Notes under the pieces: model-generated
Database searches by the model: none
Seen by the model: the letters and a program-made list of their open reading frames with translations, nothing else
Told to the model about the DNA's origin: nothing
Translations under genes and position numbers: made by a program
Shown: piece after piece, positions 26,295-35,840 of the stretch
How positions within the stretch are numbered: position 1 is the first letter of the stretch
Layout of the letters: every line of letters starts with the position of its first letter
Assembly: GCA_965651695.1 (NCBI GenBank)
Contig: CBFGTI010000003.1
Coordinates: 25,765-89,764, forward strand
Direction: 5' to 3'
Source of the DNA: Imperialibacter sp965651695
GTDB taxonomy: Bacteria > Bacteroidota > Bacteroidia > Cytophagales > Cyclobacteriaceae
DNA: 64,000 nucleotides

Positions 26295-27944
26295 CTATTG
26301 AGTGCTTTTACTAGCGGTGGTATCAAAAGTTAGCAGAAAATCGCTGAGGTTTTCTTCAGGCTTCAGCTCCAGCTTCTTTTTGAGCCTGTATCGAGCTGTT
26401 TTTACACTTTCCGGTGCAATGCCCAGTATTTGTGCGGCCTCTTTCAGATTGAAGTTGAGTTTAAGCAGTGCACAGAGTTTGAGCTCACTGGAAGTAACAT
26501 CGGGAAACGCTTCTTTCAGATCGGCGAAAAAATTGTGATGCACCTGCTCAAAGCGGTTTTTGAAATCTTCCCAGTCGTTGTCGAGCCGGAAGCTCTCTTC
26601 AATTTTGTTGTCAAGCGATAGAATTTCCCTGTTGTAGTTTGCAGGCAGTTCCTTTTTCAGGTTGTTTATGCCGTTCTTCAACTCTGAAAACATTTGGCTC
26701 TTTTGCACAAAATTGAGCGTGTAGGCAGTCAGTTCTCTTTTCTTTTGATCAAGCTCTGCGTTTAGCTCTTTTTGCTTCAACAATGCTAATTCGTGACGTG
26801 ACTGGAGTATAAGGTGATCTTTGCGCGCCTTCATCCGGAGAAAATTTAGCACCACAAAGATGAGTATAATAAGCGCTACTGCACAGATGACGATGATGTT
26901 GCGTGCTTGCAGGTGTTTTAGATTTTCATTTTCCAAAAAGGCCAGCTCCTTCTGCTTTTCAGCGTCCTCAAATTTCAGTCTCAGCACTTCAATCTCTTTC
27001 TGCACGTTGCTGCCACGGAGCTCTGTGTCAGTTTCAAACTCCTTCCGCAAAAAATAAAATGCTGAATCAAACTTGCCCGCACTCAAATAATAGTCTTTGA
27101 GATGGGAGTAGGCGAGTTGGGCGACGCTCTTTCGGCCCGTTACGTGAGCCAGGGTAATGGCAGAGTCAGCATAAGCTACACCTTTTTTCGATTCGCCGGT
27201 AAGCAAGTAGTTGTGCCCTAGCCCCCTGTAAATGTCGGAAAGGATGTAAGGATCGCCGTTTGCTGCCAGGCTTCGTGCCTCAAGAAGATTGGTTATCGCT
27301 GCATAGTAGAGTCCTATCCGCTCCTGCACGGCACCCATATTATTGAGAGCGAGTGCTATGCCAGCTGTGTCACGTAAAAGGGTTCGGTACCGAAGCGAAG
27401 TTTCAAAGCAGATTAGGGCGGAATCATATTGATTGTAGCTGTTGTAGATTACGCCAAGGTTCATGTACCCTTTACTTATGCGAAGACTGTCGCCCAGCTG
27501 TTCCAGTATGCGTACTCCCTTCAAGGTCATTTCCCGTGCCTGGGCAAATTGCTTTAACTCGTCGTACAGCGAACCGAGGTTCACCAAGGCAGTAGCCTGG
27601 CTTTGAACATCGCCGGTTTCGCGACTGATTCTTAAAGCTTCGAGGTAGTGAGGCATAGCTCGTTCATAAAGGTCGCGAGCCCAAAACGATATGCCAATTA
27701 AGTTGTGAGCTTTAACTTCCCCTTTCAAATAGCCTATTTCCTGCGCCATTTCGAGTGCCGCCAAACCGCACTTTTCTGCCTCTTCAGGTTCAATCATCTT
27801 GAACGAATCAGCCGCATTCAGGAGCCAGTCTACAGTTTCCGGGCTTTGACTTCTCGATTCCACTACGAACAGAAGCGAATCATATTTCTGTGCCGTAGCG
27901 AGTGATGCAATGAATGTCAAAAAAATGAAAAGGAAATTCTTCAT
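26295..27944 (-). CDS. TPR-transmembrane-LuxR-type HTH regulator (copy A)
   Basis: A 549-residue protein with a signal peptide (MKNFLFIFLTFIASLATAQ), about six TPR repeats in the presumed periplasmic part (for example ALVNLGSLYDELKQFAQARE), one membrane helix near residue 355 (NIIVICAVALIILIFVVLNF), a cytoplasmic coiled coil, and a C-terminal LuxR/sigma70-region-4-like helix-turn-helix (LKEAAQILGIAPESVKTARY). This layout is a common one-piece sensor-regulator in Bacteroidota. The paralogue at 27957-29663 lies 12 bases upstream in the same direction. The last ~70 residues before the tail are nearly identical between the two while the TPR parts have diverged, so they probably read similar DNA sites with different inputs. 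Confidence 0.82.
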   Translation of the reverse strand: MKNFLFIFLTFIASLATAQKYDSLLFVVESRSQSPETVDWLLNAADSFKMIEPEEAEKCGLAALEMAQEIGYLKGEVKAHNLIGISFWARDLYERAMPHYLEALRISRETGDVQSQATALVNLGSLYDELKQFAQAREMTLKGVRILEQLGDSLRISKGYMNLGVIYNSYNQYDSALICFETSLRYRTLLRDTAGIALALNNMGAVQERIGLYYAAITNLLEARSLAANGDPYILSDIYRGLGHNYLLTGESKKGVAYADSAITLAHVTGRKSVAQLAYSHLKDYYLSAGKFDSAFYFLRKEFETDTELRGSNVQKEIEVLRLKFEDAEKQKELAFLENENLKHLQARNIIVICAVALIILIFVVLNFLRMKARKDHLILQSRHELALLKQKELNAELDQKKRELTAYTLNFVQKSQMFSELKNGINNLKKELPANYNREILSLDNKIEESFRLDNDWEDFKNRFEQVHHNFFADLKEAFPDVTSSELKLCALLKLNFNLKEAAQILGIAPESVKTARYRLKKKLELKPEENLSDFLLTFDTTASKSTQ

Positions 27945-27956
27945 GGCGACTAAATG

Positions 27957-29663
27957 TTAGCTAGCTGCCGCACTGGCCGCCGCGCTAGTCGTTTCGCCTT
28001 CTTTAACTGGTGCGCCGAATTTAATAATGAAACTACTGAGGTCGTCTTCCGGCTCCAGTGCCAGCTTCTTTTTAAGCCTGTATCGTGCTGTTTTTACACT
28101 TTCCGGCGCAATACCCAGTATTTGTGCGGCCTCTTTTAGATTGAAATTAAGCTTAAGTAGTGCACAGAGTTTGAGCTCGCTGGATGTAACATCGGGAAAC
28201 GCTTCTTTCAGGTCTGAGAAAAAATTGTGATGCACCTGCTCAAAGCGGTTTTTGAAATCTTCCCAGTCGTTGTCTATTCTGAAGCTTTCTTCCACCTTCT
28301 TATTAAACTGCCGGAGGTCGTTTTCGTATTCGTGGGGTAGCTGACTCTTTATTTTGTTTATGCTTTCTTTCAGCCCCGAAAGTAGTTCGCTCTTTTGAAC
28401 AAAGTTGAGCGTGTAGGCAGTAAGCTCTCTGTTCTTTTGCTCGAGTGCAAGCGTGAGTTCCTTTTCCCGCAACAAGGCGTTTTCTAACTGCACGTTGGTA
28501 AGCACCTGCTGGGCCTCCAGCACCTGCTTTTTCTTTGCCGCGCTAAACCTGAGCCATAAAACCCCCAACAAGCCAATAATGAACGTGGCAATAAGGCCGA
28601 GAAGCATCAAATTTCGATAAAAGCGCTCCTGGTTACGATCATTTTCGAGCAGTGCTATCTCTTTTTCGCTTCTTTCGGTGGTGTATTGCAGTTGAAGCTC
28701 CGAAATTCTTTTCGTTGACGCTTCGTTGATCCGTTCTTTTTCGATCCGCATTTCATTGTTGAAAAAATCGAAAGCCTGCTGATAATTGTTTTGCTCGAGA
28801 GAAAGGTTTTTCAAATGTTTATATGCTTCCTGTATCGACCGTTTCGAGTCGATAGAAAGCGCAGTATTAAGGCCGGAATCCAGGTAAGTGCGGGCAAGTG
28901 CAAAATTGTTGTTTAGCATGAAGTATTCGCCCAGGTTCAGGTAAATACTTGCCTTCAAATTAAGATCACTGTCTTTGTTGTTCAGAGCCAGCGCCTTGCG
29001 GTAATACTCAAAAGCCTTTTCGTTTTCACCTTTGTATTTATAAATCAGCCCGATGTTGCTATAGCCTCTCGACACGCCGATGGTGTCGTTTAGCACCGTC
29101 CTGATGGCCACTGCCTGCTCAAGGAAATAGATGGCGGAGTCGTATTGAAGCATGTGTTCGTATATAACCCCGGCATTGTTAAGAGCACGGGCTACCCCCA
29201 ACTCATCGTCTATCGTTTTCAGTACAGCTAACGATTTTCTGATGTGCACCTTCGCTTTCTCATACTCTTCAAGGTCATCAAAAACCGAGGCGATGCTAAG
29301 GTAAATATTGCCTACGCTTCTCGTCTCGCCAAGCTCCTCATAAATGGGAAGCGCTTTGTAGAACTTTTCAAGTGCCAAATCATAATTATCGATAGCGTTG
29401 TAGGCTATTCCCAGAATATGGTTAGAGTTGGCAATACCTTTTTGGTAGCCGGTTCGCTCTGCCAGCTGCAGCGATAGTTTGCCCAGCCTTTCCGTTAGCA
29501 GGGGGTCGGTGGCCCAGTAGGAAAATGCCTTGTCATTAATGCGGTCTATCTTTTCAGGAGTGTCGGGCATTTGTTTAAATGCCGAAAAAAGGGAGTCGGA
29601 GTCATTAATTCCCAGAACCGACATAGGGATCAACACAATAAGTATAGTTAAGCACCTGGCCAT
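27957..29663 (-). CDS. TPR-transmembrane-LuxR-type HTH regulator (copy B)
   Basis: A 568-residue paralogue of the neighbouring gene with the same order: signal peptide (MARCLTILIVLIPMSVLG), six or more TPRs (GNIYLSIASVFDDLEEYEKA; ALNNAGVIYEHMLQYDSAI), a membrane helix near residue 350 (LMLLGLIATFIIGLLGVLWL), a coiled coil rich in Glu/Leu, and the C-terminal HTH (LKEAAQILGIAPESVKTARY). It ends in an Ala/Ser tail. It is the first gene of the pair, 12 bases before copy A. It may be expressed with copy A and may form heteromers through the coiled coil; that is inference. The signal sensed by the TPR domain is unknown. Confidence 0.82.
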   Translation of the reverse strand: MARCLTILIVLIPMSVLGINDSDSLFSAFKQMPDTPEKIDRINDKAFSYWATDPLLTERLGKLSLQLAERTGYQKGIANSNHILGIAYNAIDNYDLALEKFYKALPIYEELGETRSVGNIYLSIASVFDDLEEYEKAKVHIRKSLAVLKTIDDELGVARALNNAGVIYEHMLQYDSAIYFLEQAVAIRTVLNDTIGVSRGYSNIGLIYKYKGENEKAFEYYRKALALNNKDSDLNLKASIYLNLGEYFMLNNNFALARTYLDSGLNTALSIDSKRSIQEAYKHLKNLSLEQNNYQQAFDFFNNEMRIEKERINEASTKRISELQLQYTTERSEKEIALLENDRNQERFYRNLMLLGLIATFIIGLLGVLWLRFSAAKKKQVLEAQQVLTNVQLENALLREKELTLALEQKNRELTAYTLNFVQKSELLSGLKESINKIKSQLPHEYENDLRQFNKKVEESFRIDNDWEDFKNRFEQVHHNFFSDLKEAFPDVTSSELKLCALLKLNFNLKEAAQILGIAPESVKTARYRLKKKLALEPEDDLSSFIIKFGAPVKEGETTSAAASAAAS

Positions 29664-29749
29664 ATCAACAAAGAGAACCTTAAATTTAGTAATTCGAAGG
29701 AATTAATCTCATCTTTTGCCAGAAGTGAGCAAAAGAACGAAAGATGTTT

Positions 29750-30823
29750 TCATTTTCCGGTTGTGGTTACATCAGACTCAACTACCGGAAATAAGGCACT
29801 ATTGGATCGGCCATACCATTTACGTATGATCTGCTCCGCGGGTTTGTTTTGTGGCGTATAATCGTTGTTGTTTTCTCCGCCTGCTACGGCATGATCAGGA
29901 AACCATTTCCAGAGAAAGCCCCCGGCAAACCACGGCTCATCCCAAAACACCTGGTACAGTGCCTCGTACGCATTGGCCTGAGCCTCCAGGTTTACCGGCA
30001 TCTCTTTTCCTCCCAATTCCCAGTGTTTGCCGGTTGCAAAATCGGAACTTCTGTAACCATACTCGGTAAAAAGAATGCGTTTCTTGTGCTTTTCCGCCAG
30101 CTTTTTTAGCGACTCTTTAGGTACTTGCCACCCTTTTTTAATCCTGTTCACTGCAGGCGTCCGCTCCTCATTCACCGGGAAATACGCATCTACGCCGATA
30201 TAGTCCAGCTCATCCCAGCAGGGTACGTCCATGTAGTTGTCCCAATTGGCAGCATAAGTTAACTTACCACTGTAGTTTTGCCGGCAAAGCGCTGCAAGCT
30301 TGCGCCAGAAGCCCGGACGGCGCTTGATAGCTTGGTTGAATTCTGTGCCAATACAAAACATGGAGACGTTGAGCGAATCTGCCACCTTCAGGTATGACAT
30401 TACATATGCCGTGTAATTAGCTTCCCACAGCTGCCAGTCTTCTTCGGTTTGCAGCGTAAATTGGCCCGGCCAGCCGTCTCCCTTTACCCATACATGGGGT
30501 TTTAGCATTACCTGCAGGCCCTTGTTATGCGCAACGGTTACCTGCTCGGCCACACCCTTCACCGACTCGCCATACCATTGCCTGCTGTGATTGAAATGAA
30601 GCTCCGGTACGTGGCCATTAGCAAAGGCATAGGGGATAATAGCTACCCAGCCGGTGTTGAGCGTATCGAGATGATCAAGTTCGGCCCGCCGGGTTGTCTC
30701 ACGGCCCGCCACCAGCGACACCCCGGTAATTTTTTCGCCGGGCAAAAATGGGGCTGAATGCATGTAGCATGCAGCGGTAACTGCCACCGCACACAACATC
30801 ATCCATTTAGCAACAGCTTTCAT
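29750..30823 (-). CDS. GH113-like glycoside hydrolase, lipoprotein
   Basis: A 357-residue TIM-barrel glycosidase-like protein with a lipoprotein signal (MKAVAKWMMLCAVAVTAAC, lipobox TAAC). Motifs fit the GH113/GTA-TIM-barrel group: LKPHVWVKGDGWPG, then CIGTEFNQA with the expected acid/base Glu, LDYIGVDAYFPV, and RILFTEYGYRSS with the expected nucleophile Glu. Such enzymes act mainly on beta-mannans; an exported, lipid-anchored position agrees with polysaccharide use and with the GH130-like lipoprotein at 10906. The ATG at 30823 is chosen for the signal peptide; ten extra residues are possible from 30853. It lies upstream-adjacent to ppc on the same strand with a 60-base gap. Confidence 0.75.
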   Translation of the reverse strand: MKAVAKWMMLCAVAVTAACYMHSAPFLPGEKITGVSLVAGRETTRRAELDHLDTLNTGWVAIIPYAFANGHVPELHFNHSRQWYGESVKGVAEQVTVAHNKGLQVMLKPHVWVKGDGWPGQFTLQTEEDWQLWEANYTAYVMSYLKVADSLNVSMFCIGTEFNQAIKRRPGFWRKLAALCRQNYSGKLTYAANWDNYMDVPCWDELDYIGVDAYFPVNEERTPAVNRIKKGWQVPKESLKKLAEKHKKRILFTEYGYRSSDFATGKHWELGGKEMPVNLEAQANAYEALYQVFWDEPWFAGGFLWKWFPDHAVAGGENNNDYTPQNKPAEQIIRKWYGRSNSALFPVVESDVTTTGK

Positions 30824-30883
30824 ACTGATCTTTAACGACAAGAAAGGGATCAATATGGGGTTTTGCCCCGAAAAGGAAAAGTT

Positions 30884-33652
30884 TTAGCCGGTATTCCTCA
30901 TGGCGCTGGCAATGGCGTTGATGGTAACCAGCAAATGCACCAGCGTTTCTTCGGCCTTGTCAGCCTGTTTTTCAACTTTTTCCGTTCTCCATTTGCGTAG
31001 CAACTTAACCTGCGTCTTGTGCAGATAGTCCATTAGCGATGCCCGCAAAAGGCTGGAGTAGTGGTGGTTTTTCCGGCGTACTTCAATTGGCTTTTCAAGC
31101 AGCTCCTGAAGCGAATCGCGGGTTTTCTTAAGCTCCGTGGTAAACAAGGTCAAAAACTTGTGCTTTACTGCTTCGTCTGTTACCAGCGAGGCGTATTCGG
31201 CCATGATGGTTTCGTCGGTAGAGGCAAGGCTTGTGTCTACATTGGTAAGCACGTACCGAATGAGGGGATCATGTTTGATTGCTTTTTTAAACGCTGCGTA
31301 CGCTTCCGGCTTGGCAGCTTTCAGATTTTGCAGAGTTGAACCCACACCATACCAGCTGGTCATGTTGTACCGCGACTGACTCCAGCTGAATACCCACGGA
31401 ATAGCCCGCAGGTCTTCCAGCGTTTTTGCTCCCGACCGTCTTGCCGGCCTCGAGCCAATTTTGCTCGATTCAATCGCATCTATTGGCGTTGCCTCCCTGA
31501 AAAACTGGATGAAGCCGTCTTCGTGCATCAGCTTTTCGTAGTGGCCTTTGCTCTCTTTTGCCAGTTGGTCCAGCAGCTCGGCCATCGGGTGGTCCTTCCG
31601 CTCCGTCACGTTGTCCAGAATAGTACGGCCGGCCGTACTTGCCACCAGCAACTCCAGGTTGTACTCGGCGTTTACTTTATTGGCATATTTTTGTGCTATA
31701 GTTTCACCCTGTTCAGTCAGGCGTATTTCGCCATTGAGCGACGAATGTGGAAGGGCATTGACGAAGTAGTGGGTGGGCCCGGCGCCCCGGCTGATGGAGC
31801 CGCCCTTGCCATGGAAGAACCTGATTTTTACGCTGTGGTCGCGGCCAACCTGGCTCAAGCCGGCCTGTGCCTTGTACAAACCCCACTGACTGGCCAAAAT
31901 TCCGCCGTCTTTGTTGCTGTCGCTATATCCCACCATTACCTGCTGCACAAGGGCGCCGGCATGGTTTCGCTGTTTAATGTATCTGATACTGCGGCGGGTA
32001 AATGGATGCTCGAGAAATGAGCTGAGAATCTGTGGGCCGTTTTCGAGATCTTCTATTGTTTCCAGAAGCGGCACTACCGGCAGTATGCAAACAAGGCCAT
32101 CTTCTGTTTGCTGATTGAGGCCGGCCTCTCTGGCGAGGAGGTACACAACCAGCAGGTCGCTCACGCTGCGGGTCATGCTCACGATCAGCGAACCGATGGC
32201 GTCTGTTCCATATTTGGAAATGTGCTGTTCCACTACTTTGTAGCAGTCTACCACGGCCCGGGCGTTGTCGCCTAGTTGCACGTTTTTATTGGCAAATGGC
32301 CGGTTCGATGCCAGCTCTTTATTAATAAATGCCAGCCTTTCTTCTTCATTCCATTGCAAAAATTCGGCTCCGTTTAGTCCGGCTGCATCCATCAGCTGCG
32401 AAATGGCCTTGTCGTGGAAAGCACTGTTTTGCCGGATGTCGAGGTGTGCCAGGTGAAATCCGAAAGTCTCAACGATGCGGATGGTCTTTATTACCTCGTC
32501 GTAGGCAATGGATTTGGCTCCGTAGTCGATCAGCGCATCTTTTAAGATACTCAAATCGTCGATTAGCTCTTTGGCCTGGGTATACGAGCCTGCAAACTCC
32601 TGGAGCTCTGTGGCATGCCCTCGTTTGGTGTCGATAGGCAAGCTTGCCATTAACAGGCTGCCATATTGCCGAAAGGCCTCACCTTTATTTCTCAGCAGCA
32701 CATCGCGGCCCTTGTCGCCCAGCTTGTGCGTCAGCTGGTAGGTTCTGTCGCGCATTTGCGGGCTTGCTTTATCTATATCGCACGCCAGGCTCAGGTGTTT
32801 TACCAGCAGCAGCAGGCTGCGGCGGATCACCACAATCGCATTGAGCCGCAATTGCTGAAGTGTGTCGGCTGTTACCTCCGCAGTTACCAGGGGGTGGCCA
32901 TCTCTGTCGCCGCCTACCCAGTCGCCAAAGCTAAGCTTGGGAAACGAAAGCTTTGTGAACAGCAGGTCGCGCTGGAATCCAGCATCTTCCCATGCCTGTA
33001 TCATGCGGCGGTCCAGCACCGGTATTACTTCGGGAAATACATTGGTTAAATAGTGAAGAATGTTTCTCAGCTCCGACTGCACGTCGGGCTTTTCCACGAA
33101 TATCTCGCCGGTTTTCCAGAGGCGGTAAATCACCAGCTTAATGTTGTGCCGGATGTTTTGCCGCTCTTTTTTTGTGTACATCTGGTTTTCGCGCTGCACT
33201 ATCAGGAGATAGAGCTCCCGGTGATGCTCTAGTATGGTAGCCCGTTTGGCTTCAGTAGGGTGGGCCGTTAAAACCGGCTCTACTGAGATTTCGGGTAGCC
33301 TGGCGGCAATCTCTTCCTCGGTCAGTCCGGCATCTTTCAGCGCTGCCAGGTTTCGCGCCCACAGGCCATTGATGCTCGCCAGCGATTTGTCTTCCTGGTG
33401 GCGCCTGCTTTGCACCGCGGCATTTACCTCAACCATGTTTACCAGCTGAAAAACCAGCGAGTAAAGCTGAATTTGTTTTTCACTCAGGGTTTGGTCTTCC
33501 AGAAAAGAAATATCGTTGATCCAGGGGATTTGTGCCGCTACATCGGCCTCGCCGTTTTCTATTAATACCTCCTTTAGCGCTTCCAGCAGGAAAGTCAGGT
33601 CTTCGTAAGGTTTACCAAGCTCGTTGCGAACCAGTTCCAGTACTTCTTTCAT
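30884..33652 (-). CDS. ppc: Phosphoenolpyruvate carboxylase
   Basis: A 922-residue PEPC that carboxylates PEP to oxaloacetate, replenishing the TCA cycle. Catalytic signatures are complete: VLTAHPTEAKR with His131, VGYSDSNKDGGILASQW with the Lys motif, the glycine-rich loop FHGKGGSISRGAGPTHYFV, and the C-terminal AIASAMRNTG that closes the active site. Length is normal. The start at 33652 gives a conventional N-terminus. It would use PEP that ppsA can regenerate, and both sit in the same window without being adjacent. Confidence 0.96.
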   Translation of the reverse strand: MKEVLELVRNELGKPYEDLTFLLEALKEVLIENGEADVAAQIPWINDISFLEDQTLSEKQIQLYSLVFQLVNMVEVNAAVQSRRHQEDKSLASINGLWARNLAALKDAGLTEEEIAARLPEISVEPVLTAHPTEAKRATILEHHRELYLLIVQRENQMYTKKERQNIRHNIKLVIYRLWKTGEIFVEKPDVQSELRNILHYLTNVFPEVIPVLDRRMIQAWEDAGFQRDLLFTKLSFPKLSFGDWVGGDRDGHPLVTAEVTADTLQQLRLNAIVVIRRSLLLLVKHLSLACDIDKASPQMRDRTYQLTHKLGDKGRDVLLRNKGEAFRQYGSLLMASLPIDTKRGHATELQEFAGSYTQAKELIDDLSILKDALIDYGAKSIAYDEVIKTIRIVETFGFHLAHLDIRQNSAFHDKAISQLMDAAGLNGAEFLQWNEEERLAFINKELASNRPFANKNVQLGDNARAVVDCYKVVEQHISKYGTDAIGSLIVSMTRSVSDLLVVYLLAREAGLNQQTEDGLVCILPVVPLLETIEDLENGPQILSSFLEHPFTRRSIRYIKQRNHAGALVQQVMVGYSDSNKDGGILASQWGLYKAQAGLSQVGRDHSVKIRFFHGKGGSISRGAGPTHYFVNALPHSSLNGEIRLTEQGETIAQKYANKVNAEYNLELLVASTAGRTILDNVTERKDHPMAELLDQLAKESKGHYEKLMHEDGFIQFFREATPIDAIESSKIGSRPARRSGAKTLEDLRAIPWVFSWSQSRYNMTSWYGVGSTLQNLKAAKPEAYAAFKKAIKHDPLIRYVLTNVDTSLASTDETIMAEYASLVTDEAVKHKFLTLFTTELKKTRDSLQELLEKPIEVRRKNHHYSSLLRASLMDYLHKTQVKLLRKWRTEKVEKQADKAEETLVHLLVTINAIASAMRNTG

Positions 33653-33880
33653 AATACGATGTTAAGGCGGCTGCCATTGTTCTATAGTAGAAACGTGGCT
33701 GTCGCAAATAAATTAGGGGAATCAAAAATAATGATTCTCAATGGAAAGGGGGAATTGATAGAGAAAAGTTTGGAGTGGAGTGGCAAACATTACAAATTTT
33801 TCATTTTCCCTTATTCTGAATTTAGAAATTCACAAAAGGGGGCTAGATGGGTAGGTGAATCCGCGCGGTTAATTGAGTCG

Positions 33881-34153
33881 GCTATACTTGCTCCTATAGG
33901 CATGCACTTCACCTGGAATTTCGTGCAGGGGCCGGTATTTGGGTTTGCCGTGAGCGGTCATCCCACAAAAAGCATGTTTATCATGGAGCCGTCGGGAAAC
34001 GATCTTTCAACAGGAGGAGCGTTTGGTTTGGAAGGCTCTGTAATTCTAACAGGAATCCTTTTAGCTGCAATAGCAATGTACTGGTGGCTAACATTCGGAC
34101 GGGCAAGAAACGTTAACCCCAGCTCTGAAAAAGAGGCTGTTCCAGCGAGATGA
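33881..34153 (+). pseudogene. C-terminal remnant of a CPBP (CAAX-like) intramembrane protease
   Basis: From 33881 the translation reads ILAPIGMHFTWNFVQGPVF, then FAVSGHP and a GGAFGLEGSVILTGILL block, which is the C-terminal third of CPBP/Abi-family glutamic intramembrane proteases (the HxxxN motif in HFTWN is kept). The part that should carry the catalytic EExxxR motif and the first membrane helices is missing. The in-frame sequence before it (33659-33880) is polar and unrelated. The simplest reading is a 5-prime deletion leaving a non-functional fragment between ppc and the M14 gene. Confidence 0.7.
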
Positions 34154-34269
34154 AAGGGCAGGCCGGAGGTTATTCGTGCCGCTAACAAGTTGTGGGCACG
34201 AGGTGGTGACCGTTGGCTGCGGCGAACCTAAACACTTAAACACTCACCAACTTAAACACCCCGAAGCCC

Positions 34270-35721
34270 TCACCTCTCCACCACGCCATTCCTGATCCTG
34301 TTCTCTCCTTTTCCCACATCATACGCCATTCCATTCACTACCGTGTACTTCACCTGGTCATCTTTCTCTATAATAAAAGTCGCCGGCGAATAATAAGAGA
34401 TATCGTCATCTGCCTCTTCTTCTCCAATTATCACAAATGGCAGGTTCGTAAACTGCCCATTGGGTAGCTCTTTCACCTGTATATAGCCATAGCCCTGCGC
34501 GAGCCATTCAACCGCTTTGCCTGCTGGTATGGCTTCTACGGCCGCAAATACCTCCGGATATACCTTCGCGGGTTTTATGTGCATGCCTTCTGCGTCAATT
34601 TCGGTGTAGCCGTAAAAGCCGGTCATATCGCCAATGTCTTCCACAAAGCCCGAAACGTCGTAATTCCGGAGATCGGCCCTTGTGGTCTCTCTCAGCCGGA
34701 TGGCCAGGTCGAGCGTGCGCCATTGCTCGTTTCGCTGGAGCTGCCCGTTTTTTACCAGCAAGTCGTAGTGCCGCCGGCTGTTTTCTGGTATCGTAAAATA
34801 ACGGGCGGGGTCAACGGTGGCATAGCTGCCGTCGGCAATGCCCTGCAGCGCACCTGCCAATGCCAGAAAATGCACCTTGCGGATGTACTCCTTTTCCGGG
34901 TCGCCGGGGTAGCCGCCGCACTCTATTAATATGGTGCTGGTGCCCCACCTCTGAATATTGTCTCCAAAAGCCCGTGGCTCAAAGCTGTCGTCGTAGCGGC
35001 CCACGTGCCCCGGAATATGCTGCTGGGTGAGCGAGTCGAGTACCACCACTACCTGCAGCGCTTTGGTTCTTACGTCGTTTAGGTCTTTTTCCTCGTTGTA
35101 AGCCGGCGCCAGAAAAGAAAGCGTTGCCGGATTGCCGGTTGCACCCGCGCTGGTGGCGGTGTTCTGATCGTGCAGGTTAAAGCCAAAGTGGGGCTGCAGG
35201 CTGTCGCGCACCTGCTTCAGCAGCTGGGCCTCCGGCGACTGCAGCCGCAGCGCATCCCGGTTGATGTCGATACCCATGGCATTCCTCCGCTGAAACTGTT
35301 CGGCGCCATCAGGGTTGAGCATCGGTACGAAATAAAGTGTCAGGTTTTGCAGTAATACGGCCTTCTCCTTTTTAAAGGTTTTGCCATCGGCCAGGTAATT
35401 GAAGAAGTCGAGCAGCACCCGGGTGGCTGTTGTTTCATCGCCATGCATTTGCGACCATAGCAGCACTTTTACCGGCCCTTCGCCGGCCTTCACCATGTAA
35501 ATATTTCTGCCTTCAATGCTTTCTCCGGCTTTTGTAACCTCAAACACTTTTTTGTCCAGCGCCAGTATGATGGGCTCGATATCCGAATGCTTGAAACGCC
35601 GTGTGTTGATACGCTTTTCGGAAAAACCGTCGTATGATGCTTCCAGCTCTTTGATAAACTGAGCTTGCGAAACCTGGTAGAGCATCATCCACAAAAGGGA
35701 AATGAACGTGAGTCTTTTCAT
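34270..35721 (-). CDS. Secreted M14-family zinc carboxypeptidase
   Basis: A 483-residue protein with a signal peptide (MKRLTFISLLWMMLYQVSQA). The M14 zinc ligands are His93 and Glu96 in QMHGDETTAT and His184 in FNLHDQNTAT; the substrate Arg is in RRNAMGIDINRDALRL; the general-base Glu is likely in the TILIECGGYPGDPEKEY segment. A C-terminal beta-rich part of about 130 residues follows the peptidase domain. It should cleave C-terminal residues from peptides in the periplasm or outside the cell. It lies alone, divergent from an rluA-family gene. Confidence 0.85.
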   Translation of the reverse strand: MKRLTFISLLWMMLYQVSQAQFIKELEASYDGFSEKRINTRRFKHSDIEPIILALDKKVFEVTKAGESIEGRNIYMVKAGEGPVKVLLWSQMHGDETTATRVLLDFFNYLADGKTFKKEKAVLLQNLTLYFVPMLNPDGAEQFQRRNAMGIDINRDALRLQSPEAQLLKQVRDSLQPHFGFNLHDQNTATSAGATGNPATLSFLAPAYNEEKDLNDVRTKALQVVVVLDSLTQQHIPGHVGRYDDSFEPRAFGDNIQRWGTSTILIECGGYPGDPEKEYIRKVHFLALAGALQGIADGSYATVDPARYFTIPENSRRHYDLLVKNGQLQRNEQWRTLDLAIRLRETTRADLRNYDVSGFVEDIGDMTGFYGYTEIDAEGMHIKPAKVYPEVFAAVEAIPAGKAVEWLAQGYGYIQVKELPNGQFTNLPFVIIGEEEADDDISYYSPATFIIEKDDQVKYTVVNGMAYDVGKGENRIRNGVVER

Positions 35722-35812
35722 AGTAGCTAGTTGTTGCTTTAAAATGACGCCTCAATAACAACTTTTATAGGGGCTAAGCCAAGCTTTTATTCTCCTCAAT
35801 CATTAATAATTC

Positions 35813-35820
35813 TAGCTTTG
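35813..35820 (+). promoter_or_regulatory. Promoter -7 element for the RluA-family gene
   Basis: TAGCTTTG matches TAnnTTTG, 21 bases before the ATG at 35841. The upstream -33 position is T-rich but has no exact TTG. Confidence 0.45.
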
Positions 35821-35840
35821 CACATTAAAAGAGCGGCTAC

